Shown here piece by piece: positions 16,730 through 31,090 of a stretch of 64,000 nt of DNA (position 1 is the first letter of the stretch; each line of letters begins with the position of its first letter). The translations under genes were made by a program, and so were the position numbers. The notes beneath the pieces were generated by a model, which was not told the origin of the DNA, ran no database searches, and saw nothing but the letters and a program-made list of their open reading frames with translations. Source of the DNA: Planomonospora sp. ID82291 (GTDB taxonomy: Bacteria > Actinomycetota > Actinomycetes > Streptosporangiales > Streptosporangiaceae); NCBI RefSeq assembly GCF_015711645.1, contig NZ_JABTEX010000002.1, forward strand, positions 1,426,001 to 1,490,000, written 5' to 3'.

Positions 16730-16751
16730 GGTGCTTCGGTGCTGGGGCGTT

Positions 16752-17501
16752 CTACCGGCCGCGGTCACGCAGGAACCGGACGCCCAGCACGCCGTACCAG
16801 AGCATGACGGGCAACTGGAGGCCGTAGCCGAGCTGCTCCAGTTCCGGCGACGGGCCGCCGGTCCCGGTCGTCCACGGCAACGCGACCGCGGCCAGCCCGC
16901 AGAGCACCGCGACCGCGCCGGCGAGGCGGAGTCGGCGGGGCAGCGGCAGGCACGCCGCGGCGGCGGCCGTGGCGGCGGCCCACAGCAGGCCCGTCAGGTT
17001 GACGGCCCACTTTGCGGTGAGCAGCACCGCCGCGGCCACGGCGGCGGCGGTCGGATCGGCGGGATCGGCGGCCAGCTGCGTGACCGCCAGGTTCCCGGCG
17101 TCGTGCAGCAGGCCCGCCAGCCCGGTGGCGGCGAGCAGCCCGCCCGGCAGCGCGCCCGGCAGCCCGCCCGACGGCCCGCCCGACGGCCCGCCGGGCCGTC
17201 CGCTCGGTGGTCCGCCGGGCATCGCGGCCGGGTACGGCCCGCCCGCCGCGGCCGGACCGGCGGCCAGCACGAGCCCGGCCGCGGTCAGCGCCAGCCAGGC
17301 CAGCACGTCGAGGGCCAGCTCGGCCAGGTGCAGGCCGGTGTGCCCGTTCACCGCCGCCAGCGCGCCGGCCGGGTCGGCGGGGTTCAGGGTCAGTCCTGCC
17401 GGGACCACGATCGCCACCGCGGCGATCATCGTGATCAGTGAGGCCAGCAGCAGTGCGCCGGTGAGCCGGATGCCCGCATCGCGGGTGATGGTGGACGTCA
17501 T
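16752..17501 (-). CDS. Membrane protein of unknown function
   Basis: 249 residues with about six hydrophobic segments: a first helix at about 12-37, then helices near 55-80, 115-130, 145-165, 170-190 and 195-215. A hydrophilic Gly/Pro/Ser insert (GGPSGRPGGPSGG type) at about 92-112 interrupts it and looks expanded. I do not recognise the family with certainty; DUF4386-like proteins are similar in size and layout. It is divergent from a MerR gene, and its promoter has the long MerR-type spacer, with the ATG almost at the predicted transcription start and no ribosome site. Confidence 0.8.
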   Translation of the reverse strand: MTSTITRDAGIRLTGALLLASLITMIAAVAIVVPAGLTLNPADPAGALAAVNGHTGLHLAELALDVLAWLALTAAGLVLAAGPAAAGGPYPAAMPGGPPSGRPGGPSGGPSGGLPGALPGGLLAATGLAGLLHDAGNLAVTQLAADPADPTAAAVAAAVLLTAKWAVNLTGLLWAAATAAAAACLPLPRRLRLAGAVAVLCGLAAVALPWTTGTGGPSPELEQLGYGLQLPVMLWYGVLGVRFLRDRGR

Positions 17502-17509
17502 GGGCGGTT

Positions 17510-17541
17510 ACGGTAGAACCCTGCCGCAGGGGGAAGGTCAA
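17510..17541 (-). promoter_or_regulatory. MerR-type promoter with dyad in a 20-bp spacer
   Basis: On the minus strand TTGACC (17541-17536) is followed after 20 nt by TACCGT (17515-17510). The spacer contains the palindrome CCCTGC-C-GCAGGG (17519-17531). Overlong spacers with a central dyad are the mark of MerR-activated promoters. The ATG of the membrane protein begins 8 nt after the -10 hexamer, so the message is probably leaderless. Confidence 0.7.
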
Positions 17542-17564
17542 CGCGCACGGGAAAGAGGGCCGTC

Positions 17565-18278
17565 ATGTGGCGGATCGGACAACTGGCGCGGATGTCCGGC
17601 GTGTCGGAGCGCACGCTGCGCCACTACGACGCGATCGGGCTGCTCGCCCCCGCCGCCGTCGACCACGTCACCGGCTACCGCTGGTACGGCGCGGCCGAGC
17701 TCTCCCGGCTCGAACGCATCCGCGGTCTGCAGCGCCTGGGCCTGCCGCTGCGCCGGATCGCCGAGCTGATCGACGCCCCCGAGACCCACCTGCGCCAGGC
17801 GCTGACGGACACCGTGGCCGCCATCCGGCGTGACATCGCCGAGCTGGAGGCCGCGGCGGCCCGCGCCGAGGACCGGCTGAGGCGGCCGATGTCGATCCTG
17901 CCCCAGCAGGCCGCCGTGCGGGCCCGCCGCCTGCGGGTGCGCCGTCTGCGCGTCGAGCACCCGTCCGAGCTGGCCGCCGTGTGCGGGGATGCGCCGGAGA
18001 CCCTGCTGACCTGGTTGCACGGGCACCCGGCCGGTGGCTTCGCCGCGGCCGTGGCCGCCGGGCGGGACGGCGAGCCGCTCACCCTGCCCGCCCGCACGGT
18101 CGTGCGCGCCGTCGTCCCGCCCGCGGTCGGCGTGGTCCGGGCGGGGCAGGACCTGTTCGGCTGGCTGGACCGCCACGGGCTGGCCGTCGCCGGTCCCACC
18201 CTGGAGGAGCACCTCGTCGACGCCGAGGGCGTCGGGGTCACCGTCCTGGAGGTGCCGACGCGACCCGGCGCGCGGTGA
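17565..18278 (+). CDS. MerR family regulator with effector-binding domain
   Basis: 237 residues. N-terminal MerR DNA-binding domain (IGQLARMSGVSERTLRHYD, then GYRWYG), a helical linker at about 75-110, and a C-terminal domain of about 110 residues with the spacing of a GyrI-like small-molecule binding domain (VVRAVVPPAVG, LEEHLVDAEG). GAGGG lies about 5 nt before the ATG. It most likely activates the divergent membrane protein gene from the 20-bp-spacer promoter at 17510-17541. Inducer unknown. Confidence 0.9.
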   Translation: MWRIGQLARMSGVSERTLRHYDAIGLLAPAAVDHVTGYRWYGAAELSRLERIRGLQRLGLPLRRIAELIDAPETHLRQALTDTVAAIRRDIAELEAAAARAEDRLRRPMSILPQQAAVRARRLRVRRLRVEHPSELAAVCGDAPETLLTWLHGHPAGGFAAAVAAGRDGEPLTLPARTVVRAVVPPAVGVVRAGQDLFGWLDRHGLAVAGPTLEEHLVDAEGVGVTVLEVPTRPGAR

Positions 18279-18330
18279 TCCGCCGCGCGCGGCGTCCAGA
18301 AACGGTGCGGGGTCCCGGTTCGGGAGCGGT

Positions 18331-18375
18331 CCCGGGTCCGGGAACGGCGCCAGGCCCGGGTCCGGGAACGGCGCC
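18331..18375. repeat. 21-bp direct repeat beside the lhr stop
   Basis: CCCGGGTCCGGGAACGGCGCC at 18331-18351 recurs exactly at 18355-18375, a 24-bp period. It ends five bases from the stop of the minus-strand helicase gene. Confidence 0.85.
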
Positions 18376-18379
18376 GGAT

Positions 18380-23215
<4,836 letters not shown>

Positions 23216-23290
23216 GGTTCCATACTGCCGGGCGGCACCGACAGAACCGGTGCCGCCCGGCGACCGTGCGAACGGGAGCACGGGGCCGAC

Positions 23291-23390
23291 CGGGCACCGG
23301 CCGGGAGGGTGACGGCCGGGCACCGACCGGGAGGGTGACGGCCGGGCACCGACCGGGAGGGTGACGGCCGGGCACCGACCGGGAGGAAGG
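23291..23390. repeat. 26-bp tandem repeat upstream of lhr
   Basis: A 26-bp unit beginning GGGAGGGTGACGG starts at 23303, 23329 and 23355, with partial units on both sides (from 23291 and from 23381). The non-coding stretch 23216-23553 between lhr and the VOC gene holds this array and little else; I see no further gene. Variable copy number is likely between strains. Confidence 0.9.
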
Positions 23391-23553
23391 TCGTGAAGTG
23401 ACGGATGGGGGCCGGCGGGGCGGAAGGGCCGGAAGCGACGGACGGGGGTGACGGTGGCATGACGGTCCGGTCAGGTTGGGCCGCTCCCGCCACGGAGAGA
23501 TAGCTCAGACACGGCACGGCGAGCAACCGGCACACGGGATGATGGGTCAGGCG

Positions 23554-24042
23554 ATGAGCATCGACTATCCGGCCATCGAGACGGCACGCGAACGGATCAG
23601 GGCCGAGCACCTGCGGGCGCACCGCCCGCCCAGCAGTGCCAGAGGGCTGCACCACTTCGCCCTGATCTGCTCCGACGTCGAGAGGACGATCGCCTTCTAC
23701 CAGGACCTCCTGGAGTTCCCCCTCACCGAGATATTCGAGAACCGCGACTACCGGGGGTCCAACCACTTCTTCTTCGACGTCGGCAACGGCAACCTGCTGG
23801 CCTTCTTCGACTTCCCCGGCCTCGACCTCGCCCCCTACGCCGAGGTCCTCGGCGGCCTCCACCACATCGCGATCTCGGTGGACCCGTCGACCTGGGAGCG
23901 GCTGCGCGGCAGGCTGGAGGCCGCGGGCGTGCCGCACCGGATCGAGAGCGGCGCCTCGATCTACTTCCGCGACCCCGACGGGACGCGCCTGGAACTGCTC
24001 GCCGACCCCCTCGGCGAGATGTACGGCTCGCACGTCATCTGA
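23554..24042 (+). CDS. VOC superfamily (glyoxalase-like) protein
   Basis: 162 residues from the ATG at 23554 (MSIDYPAIE); an ATG at 23539 is an alternative and neither has a strong ribosome site. Two beta-alpha-beta-beta-beta modules are seen: GLHHFALICSDVERTIAFYQDLL at about 30-52 and GLHHIAISV at about 105, ending YFRDPDGTRLELL. The two His residues and the last Glu are in the positions of metal ligands in glyoxalase and extradiol dioxygenase relatives. Substrate not predictable. Stands alone between lhr and the DUF3046 gene. Confidence 0.88.
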   Translation: MSIDYPAIETARERIRAEHLRAHRPPSSARGLHHFALICSDVERTIAFYQDLLEFPLTEIFENRDYRGSNHFFFDVGNGNLLAFFDFPGLDLAPYAEVLGGLHHIAISVDPSTWERLRGRLEAAGVPHRIESGASIYFRDPDGTRLELLADPLGEMYGSHVI

Positions 24043-24124
24043 TCCCCCGCCATCCGCGGCGGAGCGGCCGAGGGCGGGGCCCGCCGCAGCCCGGTCACGT
24101 CCCGTCGGGACCCATACTGGGGGG

Positions 24125-24319
24125 ATGCGCCTGTCGGAGTTCTGGAAGCGGATGAAGCTGCACTTCGGTGACCCCTATGCCGAGTCATGGGCCCGCGACT
24201 ACGTCATCGCGGAGCTGGGCGGCCGGACGGTGACCCAGGCGCTGGCCGACGGCATCGCGGCCAAGGAGGTCTGGCACGCGGTGTGCGGTGTGGTGAGCGT
24301 CGACTCGCGACTGCGGTAG
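24125..24319 (+). CDS. DUF3046 family small protein
   Basis: 64 residues: MRLSEFWKRM, YAESWARDYVIAELGGRTV and AAKEVWHAVC match the conserved actinobacterial DUF3046 protein, usually found just upstream of recA, as here. Function unknown. CATACT ends 6 nt before the ATG with only G residues between, so the start is either leaderless or uses that G run as a weak ribosome site. Confidence 0.9.
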   Translation: MRLSEFWKRMKLHFGDPYAESWARDYVIAELGGRTVTQALADGIAAKEVWHAVCGVVSVDSRLR

Positions 24320-24334
24320 GGCCGCGAGCCGGGG

Positions 24335-24426
24335 AGGCCGCCCCCGCGCGGGCCGGGTTCAGGGGAACCGGCCGTCGCCCTTGAGCGCCGCCCCCAAGGC
24401 CGCCCCCGCGCGGGCCGGGTTCAGGG
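24335..24426. repeat. 30-bp direct repeat across the stop of a small gene
   Basis: Identical 30-bp copies starting AGGCCGCCCCCGCGCGGG lie at 24335-24364 and 24397-24426. The second holds the stop codon (24421-24423) of the minus-strand gene, so the first is a copy of that gene's tail placed downstream. Confidence 0.9.
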
Positions 24427-24753
24427 ATCGGAGGCGTCCTCCAGCGACGTGCCGATCAGTTCGGCCGCGCGGGCCGGATCGCCGGCGCCCCCCTGACCGC
24501 CGGGGGACCACAGGAAGAGCCAGCCGTCCCGGGCGGGGGCGGCGAAGACGATCGTCTGCCTCCCGGTGCCGGGGTTCCACACCCACAGCACGGGATCGCC
24601 GTCTCCGAGCAGGCGGCCGACCAGCCCCCGGCCGGGAAGCTCCGCGGACAGGGAGCCGAGGTGGGCCAGGCGCTGCTGGGTGAACGTATCCGTCAAGCGA
24701 CGCACCTTCTGGTTCGTTTTCGCTCCAGGATTCCCCCAGGTCGGCGGGGTCAC
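24421..24753 (-). CDS. Small protein of unknown function
   Basis: 110 residues if the GTG at 24753 is used; a GTG at 24705 (MRRLTDTFTQQRL) gives 94 and is about as likely, since neither has a clear ribosome site. The body is coding-like and Trp-rich (VLWVWNPGTGRQTIVFAAPARDGWLFLW). No signal peptide or membrane segment. Family not recognised. It is divergent from recA, with the SOS box about 100 nt upstream of it, so SOS control is possible but not shown. Confidence 0.6.
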   Translation of the reverse strand: MTPPTWGNPGAKTNQKVRRLTDTFTQQRLAHLGSLSAELPGRGLVGRLLGDGDPVLWVWNPGTGRQTIVFAAPARDGWLFLWSPGGQGGAGDPARAAELIGTSLEDASDP

Positions 24754-24855
24754 AACAGGTCTGACGGAATGCCCGGGAATGTCGTCGGGGAGTGGAGACC
24801 GGCGGTGCGCCGGGGGCCGCGTTCCGGTGACACGGGTGGTGCGGCAGAGCCGCGA

Positions 24856-24878
24856 TCGAACAGCCGTTCGGCTATATT
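24856..24878 (+). promoter_or_regulatory. SOS (LexA) box and -10 of recA
   Basis: TCGAACAGCCGTTCGG at 24856-24871 differs by one base from the actinobacterial LexA consensus TCGAAC-N4-GTTCGA. TATATT at 24873-24878 is a good -10 directly after it. LexA bound here would cover the promoter. The leader to the recA start is about 95 nt. Confidence 0.88.
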
Positions 24879-24980
24879 GGACGGGTCAGCCCTAGTGGCG
24901 TGCTCTCCGGAAAATGTCGGTGGCACCCCGTAGCTTTCTGGCAACACCGATCCGACCCACAACCCTCCAGGGGGCTCCCA

Positions 24981-26078
24981 GTGGCAGCTAACGACCGCGA
25001 GAAGGCGCTCGAGACCGCGCTCGCTCAGATCGAGCGGCAGTTCGGCAAGGGCTCCGTCATGCGTCTCGGCGACGAGACCCGCGCACCCATCGAAGTGATC
25101 CCGACCGGGTCCATCTCCCTCGACGTCGCGCTCGGCATCGGCGGGCTCCCGCGCGGTCGCATCGTCGAGATCTACGGCCCGGAGTCCTCCGGCAAGACCA
25201 CCGTCGCGCTGCACGCGGTGGCCAACGCCCAGCGCGCGGGCGGCATCGCCGCGTTCATCGACGCCGAGCACGCCCTCGACCCGGATTACGCCAAGAAGCT
25301 GGGCGTCGACACCGACGCGCTGCTCGTCTCCCAGCCCGACACCGGCGAGCAGGCGCTGGAGATCGCCGACATGCTGATCCGGTCGGGCGCCGTCGACCTG
25401 CTGGTCATCGACTCGGTCGCGGCCCTGGTGCCGAAGGCCGAGATCGAGGGCGAGATGGGCGACAGCCACGTCGGCCTCCAGGCCCGCCTGATGTCGCAGG
25501 CCCTGCGCAAGGTCGCCGGCGCGCTCAACAGCACCGGCACCACCGCGATCTTCATCAACCAGCTCCGCGAGAAGATCGGCGTCATGTTCGGCTCGCCCGA
25601 GACCACGACCGGTGGAAAGGCGCTGAAGTTCTACGCCTCGGTCCGTCTCGACATCCGCCGCATCGAGACGCTGAAGGACGGCACCGAGGCGGTCGGCAAC
25701 CGCACCCGGGTGAAGGTCGTCAAGAACAAGATGGCGCCCCCCTTCCGGGTGGCCGACTTCGACATCCTGTACGGCGTCGGCATTTCCCGTGAGGGCGGTC
25801 TGATCGACATGGGCGTCGAGCACGGTTTCGTCCGCAAGTCCGGCGCCTGGTACACCTACGAGGGCGACCAGCTCGGCCAGGGCAAGGAGAACGCCCGCAA
25901 CTTCCTGCGCAACCACCCCGACACGGCGAACGAGATCGAGAAGAAGATCAAGGAGAAGCTCGGCGTCGGCCCGCGGGTGGACGCTCCCGCCACCCCGCCG
26001 CCGGCCGCCCCCGCGGCTCCCGCCGCCTCCGGTCGGGGCGCCAAGGCGGCCGCCGCGCCCAAGCCCGGTGACGCCTGA
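24981..26078 (+). CDS. recA: Recombinase RecA
   Basis: 365 residues from the GTG at 24981, which has AGGGGG 6 nt upstream; the open frame extends left but [30 protein letters not shown] is the conserved beginning. Walker A GPESSGKT, the [12 protein letters not shown] Walker B strand, the [26 protein letters not shown] loop 2 region, and an Ala/Pro-rich acidic-poor tail are present. Forms ATP-dependent filaments on single-stranded DNA and triggers LexA cleavage. No intein. Followed 14 nt later by recX. Confidence 0.98.
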   Translation: MAANDREKALETALAQIERQFGKGSVMRLGDETRAPIEVIPTGSISLDVALGIGGLPRGRIVEIYGPESSGKTTVALHAVANAQRAGGIAAFIDAEHALDPDYAKKLGVDTDALLVSQPDTGEQALEIADMLIRSGAVDLLVIDSVAALVPKAEIEGEMGDSHVGLQARLMSQALRKVAGALNSTGTTAIFINQLREKIGVMFGSPETTTGGKALKFYASVRLDIRRIETLKDGTEAVGNRTRVKVVKNKMAPPFRVADFDILYGVGISREGGLIDMGVEHGFVRKSGAWYTYEGDQLGQGKENARNFLRNHPDTANEIEKKIKEKLGVGPRVDAPATPPPAAPAAPAASGRGAKAAAAPKPGDA

Positions 26079-26092
26079 TCCGGACCTGAGCG

Positions 26093-26863
26093 ATGATGAC
26101 GGGACCCGACGCCGGTCCGGCCGGGGCGACCGGACCGGGAGACTGGGGGGCCTGGCCCGATCTGCCCGCCTCCGGTCCGGCCGGGACGGGTCGGCGCGGC
26201 GGCCGGAGGCGGCGCGGCGCGCAGGGGAGCGGCCGGGAGAGAGACGCCCGGGACGGCCGCGGGGAGAGAGGCCTCCGAGACGGGGACGGCGGCGGAGGGC
26301 TCGTCCCTGACGGCCCCGTCGAGGGATCGGCGGCGAGTCAGGGACCTCCGGCGGATCCGCAGGCGGTGGCGCGGGCGATCTGCCTGCGCCTGCTGACCAT
26401 GGCGCCGCGCACCCGGGCGCAGCTCGCGGAGGCCCTGCGCAAGCGCGAGGTGCCCGACGACGCGGCCGAGGCCGTGCTGGAGCGGTTCTCCGAGGTCGGC
26501 CTCATCGACGACGAGGCGTTCGCGGCGGCCTGGGTGAGCTCGCGCCACACCGGGCGGGGGCTGGCCCGGCGCGCGCTGGCGTCGGAGCTCCGGCACCGGG
26601 GCGTGGACGAGGACACCGTCAAGGAGGCGGTCGAGCAGCTCGACCCCGAGCAGGAGGTCGAGACCGCCCGCCGCCTCGTGGCGCGCAAGCTCCGCGCGAC
26701 CCGGGGGCTGGAGCCCGCCGTCCGGACGCGGCGGCTCGCGGGCATGCTCGCCCGCAAGGGGTACGGCCCGAGTCTGGCCTTCCGCGTCATCCGGGAGGCG
26801 CTGGAGAACGAGGGGGCGGAAGATCCGGTCGTTCCCGTCGATCCGGATGATCCATTCGCTTGA
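26093..26863 (+). CDS. recX: Regulatory protein RecX
   Basis: 256 residues. The RecX repeats fill residues 88-250 (AICLRLLTMAPRTRAQLAEALRKREVPD, GLIDDEAFAAAWV, LARRALASELRHRGV, ARKGYGPSLAFRVIREAL). The first 80 residues are a Gly/Arg/Asp-rich extension not found in short RecX proteins; the true start could lie inside it. RecX binds and caps RecA filaments. Fourteen nucleotides separate it from recA, so they are cotranscribed from the SOS promoter. Confidence 0.93.
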   Translation: MMTGPDAGPAGATGPGDWGAWPDLPASGPAGTGRRGGRRRRGAQGSGRERDARDGRGERGLRDGDGGGGLVPDGPVEGSAASQGPPADPQAVARAICLRLLTMAPRTRAQLAEALRKREVPDDAAEAVLERFSEVGLIDDEAFAAAWVSSRHTGRGLARRALASELRHRGVDEDTVKEAVEQLDPEQEVETARRLVARKLRATRGLEPAVRTRRLAGMLARKGYGPSLAFRVIREALENEGAEDPVVPVDPDDPFA

Positions 26864-27139
26864 AAGAACACGCGGGCCAGTGGGTCTTTGCTTGCTCGTT
26901 ACCTCTTCGACGCTTAATCTCGACTCCAGTGAGGAGTTACTCCGCGCAGTGCGGATTGTCATAACGGTGAACTACGGACGTGTGAGCTTGCGGCGCGGGC
27001 GGGCGAGGTGTCGGCGAGGAGAGCCGGCATGGTGCCGGTCCTGGGTTGATACCTGTCCTGGTGGCTGTACCGCTGGGCTTTCCGTGCCGTGCGTGTGACC
27101 CCTCGTGTGCTTGGCTGAAGCGAGGAGGGCGGGGCGCGC

Positions 27140-28759
<1,620 letters not shown>

Positions 28760-28763
28760 CGCC

Positions 28764-28800
28764 CCGCGCCACCGGGTGCGCCCGTCACCCGGTGGCGCGG
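28764..28800 (+). terminator. Strong hairpin after rny
   Basis: CCGCGCCACCGGGTG (28764-28770 plus 28771-28778) pairs perfectly with CACCCGGTGGCGCGG (28786-28800) around a 7-nt loop, starting 4 nt after the rny stop. No T run, which is common for actinomycete terminators. Confidence 0.85.
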
Positions 28801-28933
28801 AGTGCGCCCGTCGGCGTCCGGGGCGCCGGGCCGGTCCCCGGGAGGCGTGCCCGCCGGCGCCGGCGGTTTCCGCGCCGCCGGACGCCGGCGGCCGGGACCC
28901 GCCGCGGGGAGGGAGGCTCCGGGCCCTTCCCCG

Positions 28934-29641
28934 TCAGCGGTTGCGCAGCGGCGCGTTGCGGATGATCACCCAGGTCAGCGCGAGGCCGAACACGAAGATG
29001 CCCAGGCCCACGCCGAGCGCCAGGCCCGCCGACTGGGGCAGGTCGGGGGAGAGGGCGGAGAGGCGGTCCCCGATGAGCGGCAGCCGGAGCTCCTTGCCGA
29101 TCGCTCCCTCGACGAGGATCCACAGGCCGATGCCGACCGGGATCAGGGGCAGTCCGCCGCCCTGCCACCGGTAGAAGCCGGCCATGATGAAGGCGCCCAC
29201 GACGATCCAGGCGACGAACTCGACCAGGTACTCGGCGAAGACCAGCGGCACCTGGGTCGGCTCGGTGAACAGGTGGACCCGGTCGATCACCTGCGGCCGG
29301 CCGACCAGGCCGTAGACCGCGCGCTCCAGCAGGTAGCCGACCGTGATCAGGGCGGACAGGAACGGGGCGAACAGGGCGACGGTGACGGCGGCCTGCACGC
29401 CGAACTGGCGGCGTGTCTGCCCGTGCGCGATGTAGAGCGGCAGGTACTCCCGGACCAGGGACACCCCGACGAACAGGGCGTACCACCGGGGCAGCTGGAC
29501 GGCGGCCTCCCACGCGCTCCGGTTGAGCGTGCCGAAGACGTCGACGCCGACCGCGATCACGACGACGACCGCGACATAGGCGGCGAACAGCAGCAGGGCG
29601 AAGTAGGAGTGGGCGGCGAGGAGCCGGGTGGGGAATCTCAT
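28934..29641 (-). CDS. ABC transporter permease (YtrC/D-like)
   Basis: 235 residues with six hydrophobic segments (about 15-37, 55-72, 90-115, 130-155, 160-175 and 205-228). Start ATG at 29641 overlaps the ATPase gene stop (ATGA). As the only membrane protein in the operon it should pair with the ATPase encoded just before it. Small integral subunits of this kind accompany YtrA-type regulators and respond to cell-wall stress in other Gram-positive bacteria; substrate here is unknown. Confidence 0.85.
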   Translation of the reverse strand: MRFPTRLLAAHSYFALLLFAAYVAVVVVIAVGVDVFGTLNRSAWEAAVQLPRWYALFVGVSLVREYLPLYIAHGQTRRQFGVQAAVTVALFAPFLSALITVGYLLERAVYGLVGRPQVIDRVHLFTEPTQVPLVFAEYLVEFVAWIVVGAFIMAGFYRWQGGGLPLIPVGIGLWILVEGAIGKELRLPLIGDRLSALSPDLPQSAGLALGVGLGIFVFGLALTWVIIRNAPLRNR

Positions 29642-30558
29642 CGGGTCTCTCCGGTGTGGAGCTCTGCGGTGGGGCGCGCTTCGGTTCCGGAGGCCGCGGG
29701 TCCTCCGGTCAGGTGGATGAACAGGTCCTGCATGTCGATCGGGCCGAGTTGGAGTCCGGCGGCGGCGGCCTCCTCGCGCCGGGCGTCGTCGAGGTCCCCG
29801 TAGAGCATCGCCGACATGGTCGGCCCGAGCCGCCGGGTGCCGAGCACGGTCAGTCCGGCGGTGAAGGCGTCGACCTGCGCGGCGGGCCCGGTCACGGCCG
29901 TGCCCCGGGAGAGCAGCGCCTGGCTCTCCTCGTGCACGACCAGCCGGCCCCGGTCGATGATCACGACCTCCTCGAAGAGGGAGCTGACCTCCTCGATGAG
30001 GTGGGTGGAGAGCACGATCGTGCGGGGGTGCGCCATGTAGTCGGCGAGCAGGGCGTCGTAGAAGGCCTGGCGGGACGGGGCGTCCATGCCGAGGTAGGAC
30101 TCGTCGAACATGGTCAGCGGCGCCCGGCCGGCCAGGCCGATCACCACGCCCACCGCCGAGCGCTGCCCCTTGGACATCTCCTTGACGTTCTTCTTCGGAT
30201 CGATCCCGAACAGGTCCAGCAGCGAGCGGGCGTAGTCCCCGTCCCAGTTCGGGCGGAGCCACTCGGCGAAGAAGATCGCGTCTTCGGCGGTGCCGATGTC
30301 GACGGTCTCGCCGGTGTCCCGGATCAGGCTGATCCGGCTGGTGACGGACCCGTTCTCGAACACCGGCCGCCCGTCGACCCGCACGCCGCCCGCCGTCTGC
30401 CTGCGGAAGCCCGCCAGCACCGAGAGCAGGCTCGTCTTGCCCGATCCGTTGCGGCCGAGCAGCCCGTAGATCTTCCCGGGTTCCAGGCTGAGCGTCAGCC
30501 CGTCCAGCGCCGTGACGTCGCCGTAGCGCAGCACCAGGTCCTCGACGTCGATCCTCAT
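29638..30558 (-). CDS. ABC transporter ATP-binding protein (YtrB-like)
   Basis: 306 residues. Walker A GRNGSGKT at about 36-43; the signature is MSKGQR rather than LSGGQ, and Walker B reads TMFDESYLGMD with Ser after the catalytic Glu in place of the usual Pro. The H-loop STH is intact. These variants are common in the YtrB/antibiotic-sensing branch. About 80 residues follow the nucleotide-binding domain. It starts 4 nt inside the regulator stop and ends 4 nt inside the permease start, so the three genes form a tightly coupled operon. Confidence 0.92.
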   Translation of the reverse strand: MRIDVEDLVLRYGDVTALDGLTLSLEPGKIYGLLGRNGSGKTSLLSVLAGFRRQTAGGVRVDGRPVFENGSVTSRISLIRDTGETVDIGTAEDAIFFAEWLRPNWDGDYARSLLDLFGIDPKKNVKEMSKGQRSAVGVVIGLAGRAPLTMFDESYLGMDAPSRQAFYDALLADYMAHPRTIVLSTHLIEEVSSLFEEVVIIDRGRLVVHEESQALLSRGTAVTGPAAQVDAFTAGLTVLGTRRLGPTMSAMLYGDLDDARREEAAAAGLQLGPIDMQDLFIHLTGGPAASGTEARPTAELHTGETR

Positions 30559-30914
30559 CGCCCCTCCAACTGCTTGATGCGCTCGATCACGTCGCCGAGC
30601 GGGATCCCGACGGTCTTGGCCTGGGCGACCATCGGGTCGACCACCTCGGTGAAGAAGTTCTTCCTGCGCTCGGTCCTGAGCGCGTCCCGGGCGTCCGGGC
30701 TGACGAACATGCCGATACCTCGCTTCTTGTAGAGGACGCCTTCCTCCACCAGTTGCTGGAACGCCTTGGCCGCCGTGGCCGGGTTGATCCGGTAGAAGGC
30801 GGCGTACTGGTTGGTGGACATGACCTGCTCGTCGCCCTTGAGCGCCTCGCTGAGCACGTCCGTCTTGATGCGGTCGGCTATCTGCCGATAGATCGGGCTC
30901 CGGTCATCGAACAT
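30555..30914 (-). CDS. GntR family regulator, YtrA type
   Basis: 119 residues: SPIYRQIADRIKTDVLS and the winged helix MSTNQYAAFYRINPATAAKAFQQLVEEGVLYKKRGIGMFV at about 33-72, then a short helical tail of about 45 residues, the hallmark of the YtrA subfamily, which lacks a large ligand domain. Start ATG at 30914. A 38-bp perfect dyad lies 8 nt upstream, so it very likely represses its own operon (regulator-ATPase-permease). Confidence 0.93.
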   Translation of the reverse strand: MFDDRSPIYRQIADRIKTDVLSEALKGDEQVMSTNQYAAFYRINPATAAKAFQQLVEEGVLYKKRGIGMFVSPDARDALRTERRKNFFTEVVDPMVAQAKTVGIPLGDVIERIKQLEGR

Positions 30915-30922
30915 GGCACCTG

Positions 30923-30960
30923 CTTCTATGGTTCATTACTCTACTAATGAACCATAGAAG
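30923..30960. promoter_or_regulatory. Perfect 38-bp dyad, YtrA operator
   Basis: Arms CTTCTATGGTTCATTA (30923-30938) and TAATGAACCATAGAAG (30945-30960) match over all 16 positions around CTCTAC. It ends 8 nt from the regulator start and is AT-rich against the local GC background, so it should overlap the promoter. This is unusually long and exact for an operator of a 119-residue regulator. Confidence 0.88.
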
Positions 30961-31090
30961 GTGTGCGGGCATGGGTCAACCGTCCCGGGACCGGGGGCCG
31001 TTCAGCGGGATGGCGAGACCGGGGCGCGGGAAAGGCGGCGGGGTGCGGGGATGGCGAGGCCGGAGGGCGGGGGAAGGCGGAGGGCGACCG

